From: Orthonyx spaldingii
Lineage: Eukaryota > Chordata > Aves > Passeriformes > Orthonychidae
Length of the DNA: 64,000 nucleotides
NCBI GenBank assembly: GCA_013397795.1
Contig: VZTJ01000577.1
Location: 87,388 to 151,387 of the forward strand
Direction of reading: 5' to 3'
The position numbers and the translations under genes are program-made. Below are positions 23,801-36,601 of this stretch, in pieces (position 1 is the stretch's first letter; the number at the start of each line of letters is the position of its first letter). The notes beneath the pieces are model-generated. The model was not told where the DNA came from, did not search any database, and saw only the letters and a program-made list of their open reading frames with translations.

Positions 23801-26800
23801 ATTTGGTTCAACTTCAGAGCTTTCTTTCTATATATGCTAATCTCCAGATGCCTGGATGAGACCTAAGGAAGCTTTACAGTAGGTCACTTGCATGCATGTA
23901 CCCTCTGCCCCTAAGGTAGAGAGTTTATACAGGATCATTTGGCAAATCTATTTGCCATGCAGCATCACAAACTTTGGGACACTGGATAGTGATGGAGACT
24001 ATTTCTGTGGTGAATCAGTGTATTTATTGGAGTCAGGTGGGGATGTCAATTCCAACAACACAGCTAGAACCCATCTGTGTTTTACAATGTTTGATTTTGC
24101 CTCAATACAAGTCATCAAGCTTTCAAAAGCTCAGGGAAGAGTCACGTTTTGTCATGCTCAGCAAGGAGATTCTCTGGCAGTAATGGTGAGCAAAACTACC
24201 ATAAAGATTTTATTTCAATTCCCTGCGGACATAACAAGGTATTTGACCAGACCCATGCTCCATATAGGAGCATGACAGAAAAGCATAGAGAATCAGATAG
24301 AGAACCAGACTCTGGAGCAGTCTGTTTTCTAAATTAATTACATTTAGTCTAGTCATCAGTATGTCAGAAGTAAGTTAAGGGAGGTGGAAGCTGTTCTTCT
24401 TGAGGGATGAGAAGACTCCGCCAATAGAATTTTCCTAGAAATAACACACAAGGCTATTCTGTGCAGTTTATAGATGTGTCTCAAGAAGACTCAGTCCATC
24501 TAGTCTCTTGATGGTGCATATTCTACTTCAGTGAAGTATCCAGAGTCTATAAACCAACAGAAGAGTCAAAAACTAGCAAGTAGTAAAGCTACTAGTTTTG
24601 AGAAACTGATATTGATATTCTAAAATAGATGGCAAATTCCTTCCAACAAATGCCAAGTATTGAATGCCCTCTGTGTTCCCAAGCACCATCCAAGTGACGA
24701 CAATTGATGTCTTGCAGGTATCTATACTGGCACTTACGGCAGAGGTTATTAACCCTAAGAAATTCTATGGTCAAGCTAACAAATTCACATTTTTCATATT
24801 TATCATACCAGCCTCATGATCTCAGGACCAGGAAATGGGACTTATTCCTCATGAGCCATCTGACCCCTTGAGAAAGTGAAGACACCTTGAGTTAGGTCAA
24901 ACTTGCCCAGAACTACCTAAAAGCAGAACTAATGAAGATAACAGGACACTGGAAAGACCCCAGTGTCACTGGAATGACCACAGTCAATTTAGATTATGAT
25001 CTAGCCTGAGGAACACCAAAATGGAATTTATTATCTCTATGATCTGCTCATTAATGGAAGAAAGTAAAAAATACTGTCATCTCACTGAGATCTTGCCAGT
25101 TCATATATCAAAGCACAATAAACCATCTTCATAATCCATCACCACAAGAGAGTTGCTAATTAGGATATCAAAGGACAGTTCCAGCATTTCCCTTCTGATT
25201 TCCTTTCTGAATTCCCAAAGAGCTATCAGCTCAGGTTCTGACACTGAAAAAATATACTTGAACAGGACTGGTATTTGGACTGACTACCAATGAGGGAAGG
25301 TAATTGCCAGGGTGCTGATATGTCAGTGTTTCTTTTGCAGACCTTGGACAGAACAAGAAGAATCTATGAGGGAGGAGGGCAGCAGTTCATCTACTGAGCT
25401 GAGGTACCTAAGATACAGGCATGGCTTCAAAAGAAGGAACAACAAAACTCTGCTTGCTCAAGATTCAACTGGAAGCATATAGGTACTGCCTCTCAGCCAT
25501 GTGCTTTTAAAGCAGTACAAACTCTTTTAGTTACTCTCACTGGAACCATATTTCAATAGTAAGAGCACAGCAATATTGCATTTATTGAAATACAATGATA
25601 GGAAGTCTTAAAATCCAACACTGCAAACTAATGCAGGGGAACTGATAAAGATACTACGTAAAGTACAACAGATGACTGACTTGATCAGCTGCTGAATGAG
25701 ATTCTGCAACTGATGATATGCAAGAGGTGAAATAAAGTGCTTTTTTCTGCTCTGAGAAATCTACAGGCTTCACTTTTAAAATAAAATGCGAGAAAAAAAG
25801 AAAAGGTTAGTGTAGTTGCACAAGGACGTATTTTAAGGTCTGAGATTTTAAAAAAAGACTAAGTGGATCAGCTAAACCAAAACATTTCTGTCACAGGGCT
25901 CCCAGGCAAAATATTAAAGTCAGTGAAAAAGAGGAGAAAACATTTTTTCTAGCTGTAAATGCTTCAAAGGAAAATGAAAGGGTTTCTCATTGGTGTAAAA
26001 GAAGCGCAGTAGAGGTATTAGGAAGAAAATAGGTGTACTAATAAATGAAAAGGAGTGGTGGAATTAATTATTCCAAAATGTCTGAGAGACAGGCTACCTT
26101 TTTAATCATCTTCATCAAGAAGGAAAACACAGAAAAAGTCTGAACCATTAATGTCAAGAACTTATCACAGCAAGGGGGTGTTTTAATCACTGCAAGTGAT
26201 TAACCACTGGAGCAAAGCACCATCTCAGTATTCTCAGATCCTGACTACACACCTGTCTGAGATACGCCTGAGCCAAACTCACACAAAGCTCACCACCATA
26301 GGGCAACGTGTCCTGTGTTAAATAGGATAATGGAGTAGTTGAATTCAAAGCCTTCTGAGGCCTTTCAAACTGTTAGTCTAGAGCATTGCACTACTTTGTA
26401 GGCACAAGGTATACTGGAGGTGGTAAAAAGCCACCTTACCTTGACATAAGATCTGCCAAGTAAGGAAAAGCCATGGGATTAGTAGTTATAAAGTCAGTCA
26501 CAAGGATTTAAAAAAATTGTTGGAAAATAAAGTGCATTATATATATATGCATTCTGAACAAGCATTTCATGCTAACAGCTCCTATCATAATGACCCTTAG
26601 CCCACCTTATGTGGGATCTTATAGCAGGTTAACAAGCCTGTCTAGGCCCGGCATTTCAGTATTAGCACGATCTGTGTCTATCCGTGAGAAACTCAGTGTT
26701 CACAGAAGCAAGAAACGAAAACAACCAAAAGAATTAACAGTCTGTGATACTGCACCTGGTGTTTTTGTACATGTTTAAAATACTTAAAGAGCTTGCATTA

Positions 26801-29800
26801 TGAGTATCTAATAATAGTATGCTGTAGCTGAATAATAACCAATGAATCTCTTGTAGTACTTATGTAACCAATGAACAGGTAACCTGAATGATAAACATAC
26901 AAAAGTGTATAAAAGGATACTAACTCATACAATAAAGGGCCTTCAGCTCTCTGAATGAACTTGGAGTCCTTGCTGTTGCGGCTACTTCCGACAGCGATGC
27001 TTAAGTGGCTTTCGGTGGTGATCCTCCCCCCAACATCATAAAATTTACAACACCTTATACTATTTTTAGTTGTGATTTATGCTCTAACTTCTATAAACTG
27101 ACATCTGATATTACCTGAACACCTGGTCTGAAAGCCACACAAAAACCACTAACAACATTCTCAGAGAGGTGTGATGAGGACAAATGCCTGAATGTTTGTG
27201 AAGTATTCAGATCTTCTGGTCATTTGTTCCTAAGAACATTTATAAATAAAGTGTGCAAACACATGGGATATGTGAAATATTAAAGCCTGAAGAAAGTTAT
27301 TTGATGCAACATAGAGCTAGGAGGCATGTTATGCAAACCTCATGATAACACTTTCTAAATATACCAGCCAACAAGACTGGTTTTAAGGGCTTTCAGCAAA
27401 TGCATTATACTGGTGCTAAACCATGAACCTGCAGTGAAGTAGCTGGTACATCTCGGGAAACTTAGCACATTTTTTCCTTCTGTACTTCATGTAAGAGAGC
27501 TCTGACGCTTTTCAGCCACCTTATCAGAAGTGTGACATTCCCTCGTAACAGTGGAAAAGGCATGTTTGGAAAGTACATGCAAAGTGGACTGCAGAGCCTT
27601 CCTTAAAGGCTTATTTCAGTCTACCTAAATTAGGCTTAAAATATTTCTCTTGGTATTTTAAATAATGAAAGCTATAATAATATAGTCATCATAAAAATGA
27701 TTAAGAAGCTTAATCACGGGAAATTATCTTCTTTGAGATCAGTGTTGCCAGTGAACCTATTAATCTGAACCAGCCTTTCACAGGACCAACTCCCAGTCTT
27801 GAAGGAAGCAAACATGAAGTAAAAAACCCTCCTAGTGACATAGTGCAAACTCTCTGCTATTTCTATTCTCAAGAAGCTAGTCATCTTCTTGTGCTGTGAA
27901 GCATCATTTTACACCTTCATTGTTTGACATTTTGATTCAATCCAGAAATCTTTTCCCAATAAAACCTCCAGTGGAACCAGCTGGATTTTGTCCAACCAAA
28001 TACTCAATAAACTACAGAAAGAATAAAGCACTTTGTCAACAGCCTTTTAGGAAAAAAAATCTGTTTCTACACACTTCATTTTAACATAGGATCTCACTGG
28101 ACTGTCTCAGCAGTAGAGAAAGCAATACAAGTCAGCTGAAATGCACTCATGTTGTTCAGCATTTATTGGGATTTGGCCTACTGTGGGATTTTTCTCTCCC
28201 ATTCTAATAACTTTTTCTTGCAAAAAATGATAAGGCAGAAGGCATAGCTCGTCTTGCATTCTTTAGACGACAGACTGCTTAGGGCATAATGGCTCTGTGT
28301 TGGTGCAATGGGCTCCAGTCACACTAATGGCCTGCCATTTTTTTTTAACTGCAACTGAATCAACCATAATTTGGAAATCTAACTTTTAAGTAATGACTAT
28401 ATTAACTAATGACTGAAGATGACCGTATACCAAAATACAGATATTGAAAAGCAAAACTCTGTATGAGCCAAAAGGACTCGTGACAATAAAGAGGTTACTG
28501 CTGAGATAGTAGCGTAAATGGAAAGGAATCCCAGTTCCTTCTGATGCCTCTGGGAGGCCTGACTTGATTTGCATTTTATTAGCTAGAATAATAGATATAG
28601 GAATAGCAATAATTTTGCTTTGAGAGAGACAACATTTTGTTGTTATGGTGTTGACTAAGAAAGTAATAAATAAATCCTTGTGATGTGTTAATCTGTTAAT
28701 TTCAGAAAGACTGAAATGGAACAATTTTGATAACTTATATTTTTGATAAAATAATTGCTAAATTATTTTATCAAAGCCTTTCAAATACGTGGCTGTGATA
28801 ATGTTGTTAACATGGATGTGAGATATATGCAGACTAATTGCTTGTGAATCACTGGAATAAGATATCCCGAATGTATTATGAGGTATGATTTTTATATACT
28901 TTAAATCAAGCTATTATAAACTAGAGTATCAAGTAAATTAGATACCCTACTTTATAAAAGGGCCCACTGAGACCACATTATTTAGCAGTCTCACAAATTA
29001 CTACTCTTGACACCTCTTGGCTTACCAGGCCAAAGAATCTGAGAGAATGTAACTAGTAATCTGAAAACTGTAACTAGTTCTGGGCCACATTTTCTGTGTA
29101 AGATTATTTATGGACACTAAAAGCTATTAAGTCTACTTCTTTATTTCTGTTGAGCTAAACCTGTGGTTTTATCAACTGATGGGTGGATGTCCAGTGTGCA
29201 GCTAGGCAAAAGCAAGTCATGTGTCAAAAAGCCCTGCCCAATGTCTGTCTGATCTGCCATGTATCAAGACAACCTCTCAAGAGCCACACTGGCTGCCTAA
29301 TTTGGAAAAGCACTGACATGCATGCGTAATAGAGGGAAGCTTGAAATAAATCATATGGCCAACACCAATCATATAATGAGATGCTTCTCCAAGAGTAGGA
29401 CTTTACACTTAAAGGCCTGTGCCTGTAAAACCTTTGAACTAGGGTAACTCTTTTTACTCTGTACTACTTGCTCAAAGAATTTGCAAGTCAAGTCAAGCAT
29501 CTTTCTCGTTGTCTTTCAAGAGCTAAAAAATATGGAAACCAACCAGCAAGCATAAAACTCCAAAATGAGAGCCATGCTCACAACCACTCTCTTTTGACAA
29601 ACTGGTTTCTGTCTACAGATGTGATTTACAGGTTGGTCTTACCAAAGCCAAATCAAGTGGTTCATAGCTGTCACATGGAAACATATTAAGCCTTTAAAGC
29701 TTCAGTGATATGCCAAGTAATGAGGCTGAGCATTCTTCATGAAATGCAGAGAAGTGAGAGCAGTGTTCTGGCTCAAGAAGTCTGAGAGTCACTTTTGAGC

Positions 29801-30226
29801 AATACAGAGAAGCTTCTGCACCGCAGCACATGGATCCGCCTCAGGTCCAGACTATGACTGTGGAATGTGCTTTTCAAGGAACAGAGTACTACCACAAACC
29901 ACATTTTGCTCTGTAAGTAAAGCACATGCCTTTGATCTTGCTTTCCCTGACCTACATATTTAATTGTAAACAGAAAAACATAATATGGCCTCAAAACTCT
30001 ACTTGAACAAGACACTTCATCACGTAACTCTCATTGAAGGAAAAGAGTGTGGCAATAATCATAGATATTTTTTCTCTGTCTCAGCATCACTTCTAGAGCA
30101 GCAGACAAAGAACCCATGCATAAATATATACATACATATACTTACAGACACATGTACATGAAAGGTTCTAGTAACTTCAATTCCCAACTCTTTGGGTTTA
30201 AAACTTTCATATCATCAGTGACTTAC
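20840..30226 (-). other. HECW1: HECW1 intron (9.4 kb), phase 1
   Basis: The donor is TCAG|GTAAGT and the acceptor TTTCAG. It contains one ERVK-like solo LTR at 26591-27035 on the opposite strand. The rest is AT-rich with short A and AT runs and no recognisable gene. Confidence 0.8.
26591..27035 (+). mobile_element. Solo LTR, ERVK-like (445 bp), with 6-bp TSD
   Basis: The element starts TGACCCTTAG and ends CCCCCAACA. It is flanked on both sides by the identical hexamer TCATAA (26585-26590 and 27036-27041). A 6-bp duplication is typical of ERVK/alpharetrovirus-like integration. Inside are two ACCAATGAA boxes (about 26838 and 26866), a TATA box (GTATAAAAGG, about 26907) and a polyadenylation signal AATAAA (about 26931), ordered as U3 then R. 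No internal retroviral genes are present, so it is the product of LTR-LTR recombination. It lies antisense to HECW1. Confidence 0.85.
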
Positions 30227-30302
30227 CTGACAATGAAAAACTTATCAGTCTCCGACTTCCTTGTCCCTGGATTGAGTCTTCACTGGTGATGCTTTTAAAA
30301 AT
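30227..30302 (-). CDS. HECW1: HECW1 exon: link from HECW N-domain to C2 (76 bp)
   Basis: This is the smallest exon: 25 codons plus one base. It encodes IFKSITSEDSIQGQGSRR followed by LISFSLS, the entry strand of C2. The donor is TCAG|GTAAGT. The acceptor region reads TTCCAGCAG|ATT, a tandem NAGNAG site; I placed the start at the downstream AG because that fits the remembered protein with no extra residue. Pro-Ile at the upstream junction (CCT|ATT, phase 0) and the Asp split at the downstream junction (G|AT) both fit. The ITSEDS stretch is the variable part; GQGSRRLISFSLS is the conserved landmark. Confidence 0.94.
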
Positions 30303-30308
30303 CTGCTG
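30303..30308 (-). promoter_or_regulatory. HECW1: NAGNAG tandem splice acceptor
   Basis: In transcript sense the intron ends CAGCAG directly before the exon. Use of the upstream AG would add a CAG codon, inserting one Gln between the Pro and Ile at the exon junction without changing the frame. A short pyrimidine stretch (TTCTTTATCTTC) precedes it. Confidence 0.7.
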
Positions 30309-33300
30309 GAAGATAAAGAATTATGAGAGAGTAGTCTCCAACAACTCTTGAACAGAGTAATTGCTTAGTAACTGTCCTTTTTACAGATTCTTAGTTAGTT
30401 TTACAACTAAGAATCAACTATATGACCAGAGGTCAAAACTAGGTTTTTATCTAGGTAATCATTTAACCATTAATGGCCTCAGTCATCCCTTCCTGGAAGC
30501 TTTCCCTTAAAAAACCAGAATGATGCAAAAATACTACTGTAATTTGAATATAGCATTTCTTCACCCAAAAAGGAACTACTTCTTAATCAGGAGATAAAAG
30601 AAGTACATAAGGATCGGGATGTGGCTATCACCTCTTTAAACGACTTCCACCTTTATAACATCTTATTACTTTTGTGCAAAATCTTGTTCCGGAAAGTTTA
30701 TTGCATACCTTTGAGAAAGACTTCTGAGAGGTTACCAGTACCCTGCATAAAAAAACCTACTGTGAATTATGCTAACAATAAGCATTGAGGGTGAGCTGGA
30801 AAAACAAATTTTAAAAATCCATAGATTACTCTTTGTACTCCACAGTTCAGTTTTTAATGTCAGTCTTTGGTTCAGCAAGTTTACTGGTGAGCTGCTGTTG
30901 TGCAATTAGGCCCCAGCAGAACTGGGAAGCAAGAACACCTATGGGCCAGTATCTGGGGCGTTAGGAGAAACCCACCACCAGTAGTTTTCATGCGGAGTCC
31001 CTGAGCATGCCATTGGGTGTTGGACTCCAAGTTCAGCAGGGAGGTGGTATTACTAGTACTGCTTCCCACCGACTCCGGAGTCAAACCAAGTGCTGCTCTG
31101 CCCCCAGGAAGCAGCAGCTCCATGTCACTCTTGCCATTCAGCTTTCAGGCAAAAAAGAAAAACAGCATTTATGCAGTGAAGTTCCAATTTCTGACGGGAA
31201 ACAGTAACTGAAGTCCCACTCAGCTGTGACTCATTGCTCGGTATATTAAATATTGTGTAGTCAAGCTTAACTTAGAAAACAAGCTGCTCTCTGTCTCCAG
31301 ATAGTGCAAACCTGGGCAAATGCGTACTGTAACCCAGCTAGCAGGGATTAAACAACCAGACATGGATGAGGCCTAGATCAAAAAGATATGGATTGAATTT
31401 AGGCATCCTTATAAAACACTGGGTTCTGCTGGACCTGACCTTTAGTCATAACCATTTTGTTTCTTCCAGACTATCTAAATGGGATGAAAGGTACTGAGTA
31501 GAGCAGGACTACAAATAAATTCCTGTAGAATCAACTCTATTGGATCACAGATAATTAGTTGCAATTGCACTACTGGACTTTTCAGCAAAGTAAGTTTCAA
31601 TATATTTATTGAAGCCACCACTTATTTCTGGATAGAGACACATTTAAATCAGAATATATGTGACTATGGGAATTTTATGACAAGAACTCAGCAACCTTTA
31701 CCAGTCAAAGCTGTGATCCCATCAAGAAACAATGACATTTCCTTGTCAACATGTATTTTTCACATATTTGTCATATTTTTCATGTATTTGTCACTGCCTG
31801 ATATTAATTACACATTTGCTTACTTTTATGGTCTTTTTATGATTTTGTCCAGGACAGTAACTGGGCCAACCAACCTAGATATGTGTACATTTGCAAAATG
31901 TGCTTTTTTCCTAGTCCTTCCATATTTCTCTGGTTTTTTGGGGTTTTTTTTGACCTGCCATGTATATCATACATCATGCCAGTATGAATAGTTCAGCAGA
32001 CTACACTTTGAACAAACACAAACTGGGATGGATCTGATGGGGTCCTGCAAACCTGTTCAAAACTTTAAAATATTTGCTATTAAATGACCCTTCAGGGGCC
32101 ATATCTACATTAGTGAAACTGTATTGAGACAGTTATAACAGAGTGTTGTCACAAATTCTGATATAGGCAAAGCATCCTCAGCATGGTCAAACTTGCACTA
32201 GCAAAGCTTGCCATTATACAAGGGGAGTAATAACACATCCAGTCCCATAAGTGAAACAGAAACAAAACAAATTTATTTGCTCCAGAAGGGTCCATCTGTT
32301 CTATGAAGGAAGTGTACCCCACAGCATCCTGTCAAGTGCTCACCACTCAGCCATGCAATCAGGGCTACTAAAAGCCAGCTCTGCTATGCAAATGAGTTCC
32401 ATCCTCAGTAGCTGATCTCTGCATAACTCTCTGAGATGCAGCACTACATCAGCATGCCAGCCAGTTTGAGAATGCCTAGCACTCAACCTTAGCAATATGA
32501 AACACTTGCTGGAAGCTTTTCCAATCTTCTTCCTGGCCAGGTGGATGGAAAGGGAACGTATGGCAGAAAGTCTGAAGGAGAGAGGCTTTGTCCTTGGGTT
32601 TGAGACTTGGGATGTACTATTAAAGACTTCATACAACTGAGCCTCCTATGTAGCTCTACCACCACAAACCTGTGCTCCTCATCCTCCAGTGGTCTGAAGG
32701 CACTGGTCTGCCACTCCTCACACATACACAGCACCTTCTCACCCATGATACGGGTCCTTAGGCATGCCCAGGGCACATGCCAGAGCAGGTTCAGGAGCAG
32801 GCAAACATCCTCTCTCAAAGAACGGGAAGGGTAATAGGAAGGTCACGAAAGGGATTATACTTTAACACCAGCATTTCAAGAAGTCAGAAGGAACAGCAAG
32901 GGAGGAAGGGAGAAAAGTCTCCCAACATTAAGTCTGATTTTCTGAAAATAAGAAGAGCTATTTGCTGCAGTTTCACAGCAGATTCACTGTTTTCTAATGC
33001 AATATCAGACTGTCCCCAATAATGAGGACCATGCTGCACTTGATTCAGGGCAGGGCAAAAGTGGGTGAGTGGTCACCAGTGCTCACCAGCCACCATATCA
33101 ACTGGGTTTCACAGTATCTTCAGGCCTGGAATGGGGACGTGCACGTCATACTGCTCCTGCTTGCCATTTATCACGAAAGAAATCCAGACTAATTTTAGTG
33201 GCTGCAATATAATTACATTGGGAGTTTTGTCACTGTAAGTAAACCTTGAATTTAGTTATCAGGAGGTAAAAAACCCTCTGTCTTCTCAACTGCCACTTAA

Positions 33301-33472
33301 AACACAGTTAGTGGACAGACAGACAACATTCATCTCATCACTTGACATCCTATGGGCTTGAAGTCCTTCACATGAAAAGGAACAAATGTGATTTTCCCTC
33401 AATAACTTCTGTGCTTTTTTATGCCTGTGAAGTGAGAGGTCAGTCTGAATTAGCTTGATATTTTTAGTTTAT

Positions 33473-33590
33473 AATGCCATTTTTGCACATCGTACAACCC
33501 AGCCTAATTATTTTACAAGTCCTGCTGATACAAAACAGAATTAATATGCTTTTACTACATGCTTCTGCTGTATCTAGATGTGAAGATAGG
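33473..33590. repeat. Unidentified repeat, copy A
   Basis: This stretch shares AAGTCCTGCTGATA, an AAAACAG run and a TACTACAT/CTAGA tail in the same order and orientation with 34612-34722. The similarity extends over roughly 110 bp with substitutions and small indels. I do not recognise the family; an old dispersed repeat or a local duplication are both possible. Confidence 0.5.
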
Positions 33591-34611
33591 ATATGAGCTG
33601 CAACTTCAAGCCTAGCTGAATCTCTTTCCAAAAACCAAAGGCTTCCTGAACTGGGTTCATACCTCCTTTTGATTTCCTTGAATGTAATTGGAGCCAGCAT
33701 CACTGCCACTGATGGGAGTGCACACATTCAAACAGGCAGAGAAGCATCAGGACTTTCTTTAAAATATTCTCTAGTAAACACACACTATAAAATCTTCTGG
33801 TCTGTGACGGAATTTCCCAACCTCTGAAGCAAGGCAAAAGATGACTACCAGCACCTGTGATGGCTAACTGTGAAACATGGGAAGGTACTTGAGGCTGGAC
33901 TCAAGTCTGTTGGAATTTGCAGACCTCTGGAAACAGTCCAGCTTTGGTAGTACTTTTCATTTTTACAGTACAGAGAAGAAGAAAGAACGAAGGAGATCAC
34001 TGAGAGTTAAAAATAATACTCTTGTCCTGGAATCACTTTTCCTTGTGAGTAATTCCTGCAAATGCTAGAAGGAAGTTATGTGACCCTGAATGAGAAAGGA
34101 GGCAGGTTTCACACTAGCAAAGGGTACCCTTGAGACTCCCTTCCTCTTTAGCCATGGCATGTATTATGAAAAAAAAATCATCTTGAGAAACACCAGAGTA
34201 TTATAGTCCTTCAGTTCTTGCTGAGGCGAAATTCCAAGAGCATCACTAAAATTTGTCTAAGAACAAAACCAGAAACAGACTCTCAAAACTAATTAAAAGT
34301 ATCTCCTAACATATCTTTCCCTTCACTAATCTACCTAAATATGTGGAAGAGTAACAAGGATAATGCTCTTGCTCTTGAAAATAAAGTGGCTTACAGGGTA
34401 CACTTAGGTTGCCCGTATTCAGCCTCCCTGTTGCTCTAGGTTGTGATAAGCAAGTACTTTTGGACACAAGTACGGTGTGAATACGGAAGAAACTAATTGT
34501 TGTAACTGTGTTTATCTGATGCTGTACTAGAAAATCTGCCTTTGGACACCACAGTGACCAGTAATAGTGCAGCATGCTGGCAAAACCTCCTTTGCAGCAT
34601 TAAATTCCTTT

Positions 34612-34722
34612 CAGCATGTTTGTCTATTGTGCAGCACAACTTAGCTATTCTTAAAGTCCTGCTGATATAAAACAGGATAAATATGATTTTATTACATACA
34701 TCTACCACAGCTAGACATGCAC
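34612..34722. repeat. Unidentified repeat, copy B
   Basis: Second copy of the element at 33473-33590, about 1.0 kb away and in direct orientation. The best-matching core is AAGTCCTGCTGATATAAAAC. Minus-strand translation of both copies gives a similar Ile/Leu/Phe-rich run ending in an ISRT motif, but open frames in both contain no recognised domain. Confidence 0.5.
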
Positions 34723-36583
34723 ACCTGACAAATACAAGCACTTACTCCTTTTCCCACACACAGCACAGGAAAACACTCTTATGCCTTAGTGTTCTGTAGC
34801 ACTCTTCCTCTCCAGAAGGAAGAGGATTTCTGTCCTCCACCAGAAGGAAGAGAGCATTTTTGACCACTACACTCACATGAAGAGATTCAACAAAGCTGAG
34901 TGAATTTTCTTTTCTCATAAGTAGAAGAAACAACTAGATTAAGTAATCTTACTCTTCACTGACAGCCAAAGCACTTCTGTACCAGTAGCTTCTGCTGCAA
35001 AAGAATGGCAACATTTAACTGATATAAATTACCTCATAGAGGCCAACATTTCTTCCATTTAAACAGAGGAAATTGCAGTGATATTAAAATCAGTGCTGCA
35101 CTACCTGTCTGCTTTCATTGACTTTATATCATGGTGAACATCATGGATACGACCTAATGCTCAATATAATCAAGTTCCAATTTTACAAGATGCTAATTGA
35201 AACCTAGAGTATTTTACACTGACGGCACAGATTGTAACTGCAGTAATATCTAACACAGATTAAACAGTCAGATACTGTAAACTGGCAAAGCTCTAGCCTG
35301 GGCAATACTATCTATTTACAAGAGTTTTTGTTTTTTTTTTTTAAGTAGATCTAAGAACATATCAATGTATTCAGAAGGATTTGTGCTTCCAAGCAGTACT
35401 AATCCAGACCTGTAATCAAGATGGAAGTCTACAACGAAAGAAGACTGGAAACCACAAACATAAAGCAGCAAAATACTTTCTATTTGTAAACACTGGCTCT
35501 GAGGATGAAAAGCAGCAGATCAGAGCATTGCAAAAAGGGAAGGCTGCAACCTGTGCTTGATTCAAATCAAAAGTGAAAAATAGCCTCAATTTAGCCCCAA
35601 ACTGTGCATCAGCAAACAGAGAAGGTCTTGCTAGATGTGTCAGAGCTAAAGATGTGGACAGGCAGTCACTGCCTGCACCATGCCTGCTTCAAGTTCCAGT
35701 TCTCTGTTCTCTGCTTTTCAAGACCACTGAACTTGCCAGCAGATTTAAAGCAAAATAAGTAAGGTTAACAGCCTTGCTGATTTCAGTTTAAACCAGCTTG
35801 GAGCTATTGTTTTATTAGACCAGTGTGTACATGCCACAGGAGTCCAGAACAGTCCTCAAAAATTTCTTCTCCTCTAACCTATTTCTGTCAGTTTTTATTG
35901 TTGCACTCTTAACTTCACTGAATGCTTAACAATAGGTCAGCTCTTCAAAACAAGTGGAAAAAGGCTTACAGCTTTTCTACAGCTCAGCAGTGAAGCAGCT
36001 TATCACAGTAAGAGAATATCAGACATCATCCTGAGGTCACATGTGATATTCTACCATCTTCTTTAGAGAGGGAATTCCTCAGCAGATCTGCAAATGGGTG
36101 AATATTCTCATTTCCTCTCAGGTGCTGAATTTAAAAAGAAATTGTTTTGGTTTTTTGCCCTGCCCCGCATCAAAAAAATCGACTAAGCAAACACTGACTA
36201 TGTGCCTCCCTTCACTCCATCGTTTGGCTTCTCCAGTGAAGAAACTGCTCTGGGATGCAAGGGGCGAAATCTAAAAGGAACAAATGCAGATCTGAGCTCC
36301 CTGACTGCCACTGACAGAATTATGTCTATAATCCCAGGCACCACTTTGAAAATATACCTCTAATTAGTGGCAGTGCTTCAGCTGCAACCCCCACTCTGCT
36401 AACAGAATTATCCAGCTCTTGAATGCAATATATTCCACTTATCCTGTTAGCTTGTTAAGCCATTGAGCTGGCACTGTGGTATTTTTCTATCAAGTGCTTC
36501 CAAACAGCTGCCAGCTTCTCCAGCAGCAGCCTAACTCCTGCTGGGTGCTCTGCTGCCGCCTCACGTCCATGAAGGACTCTGAC

Positions 36584-36601
36584 CACACACACACACACAC
36601 A
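36584..36601. repeat. (CA)n dinucleotide microsatellite
   Basis: About nine CA units in a row. It is short and probably polymorphic, with no further significance visible. Confidence 0.9.
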
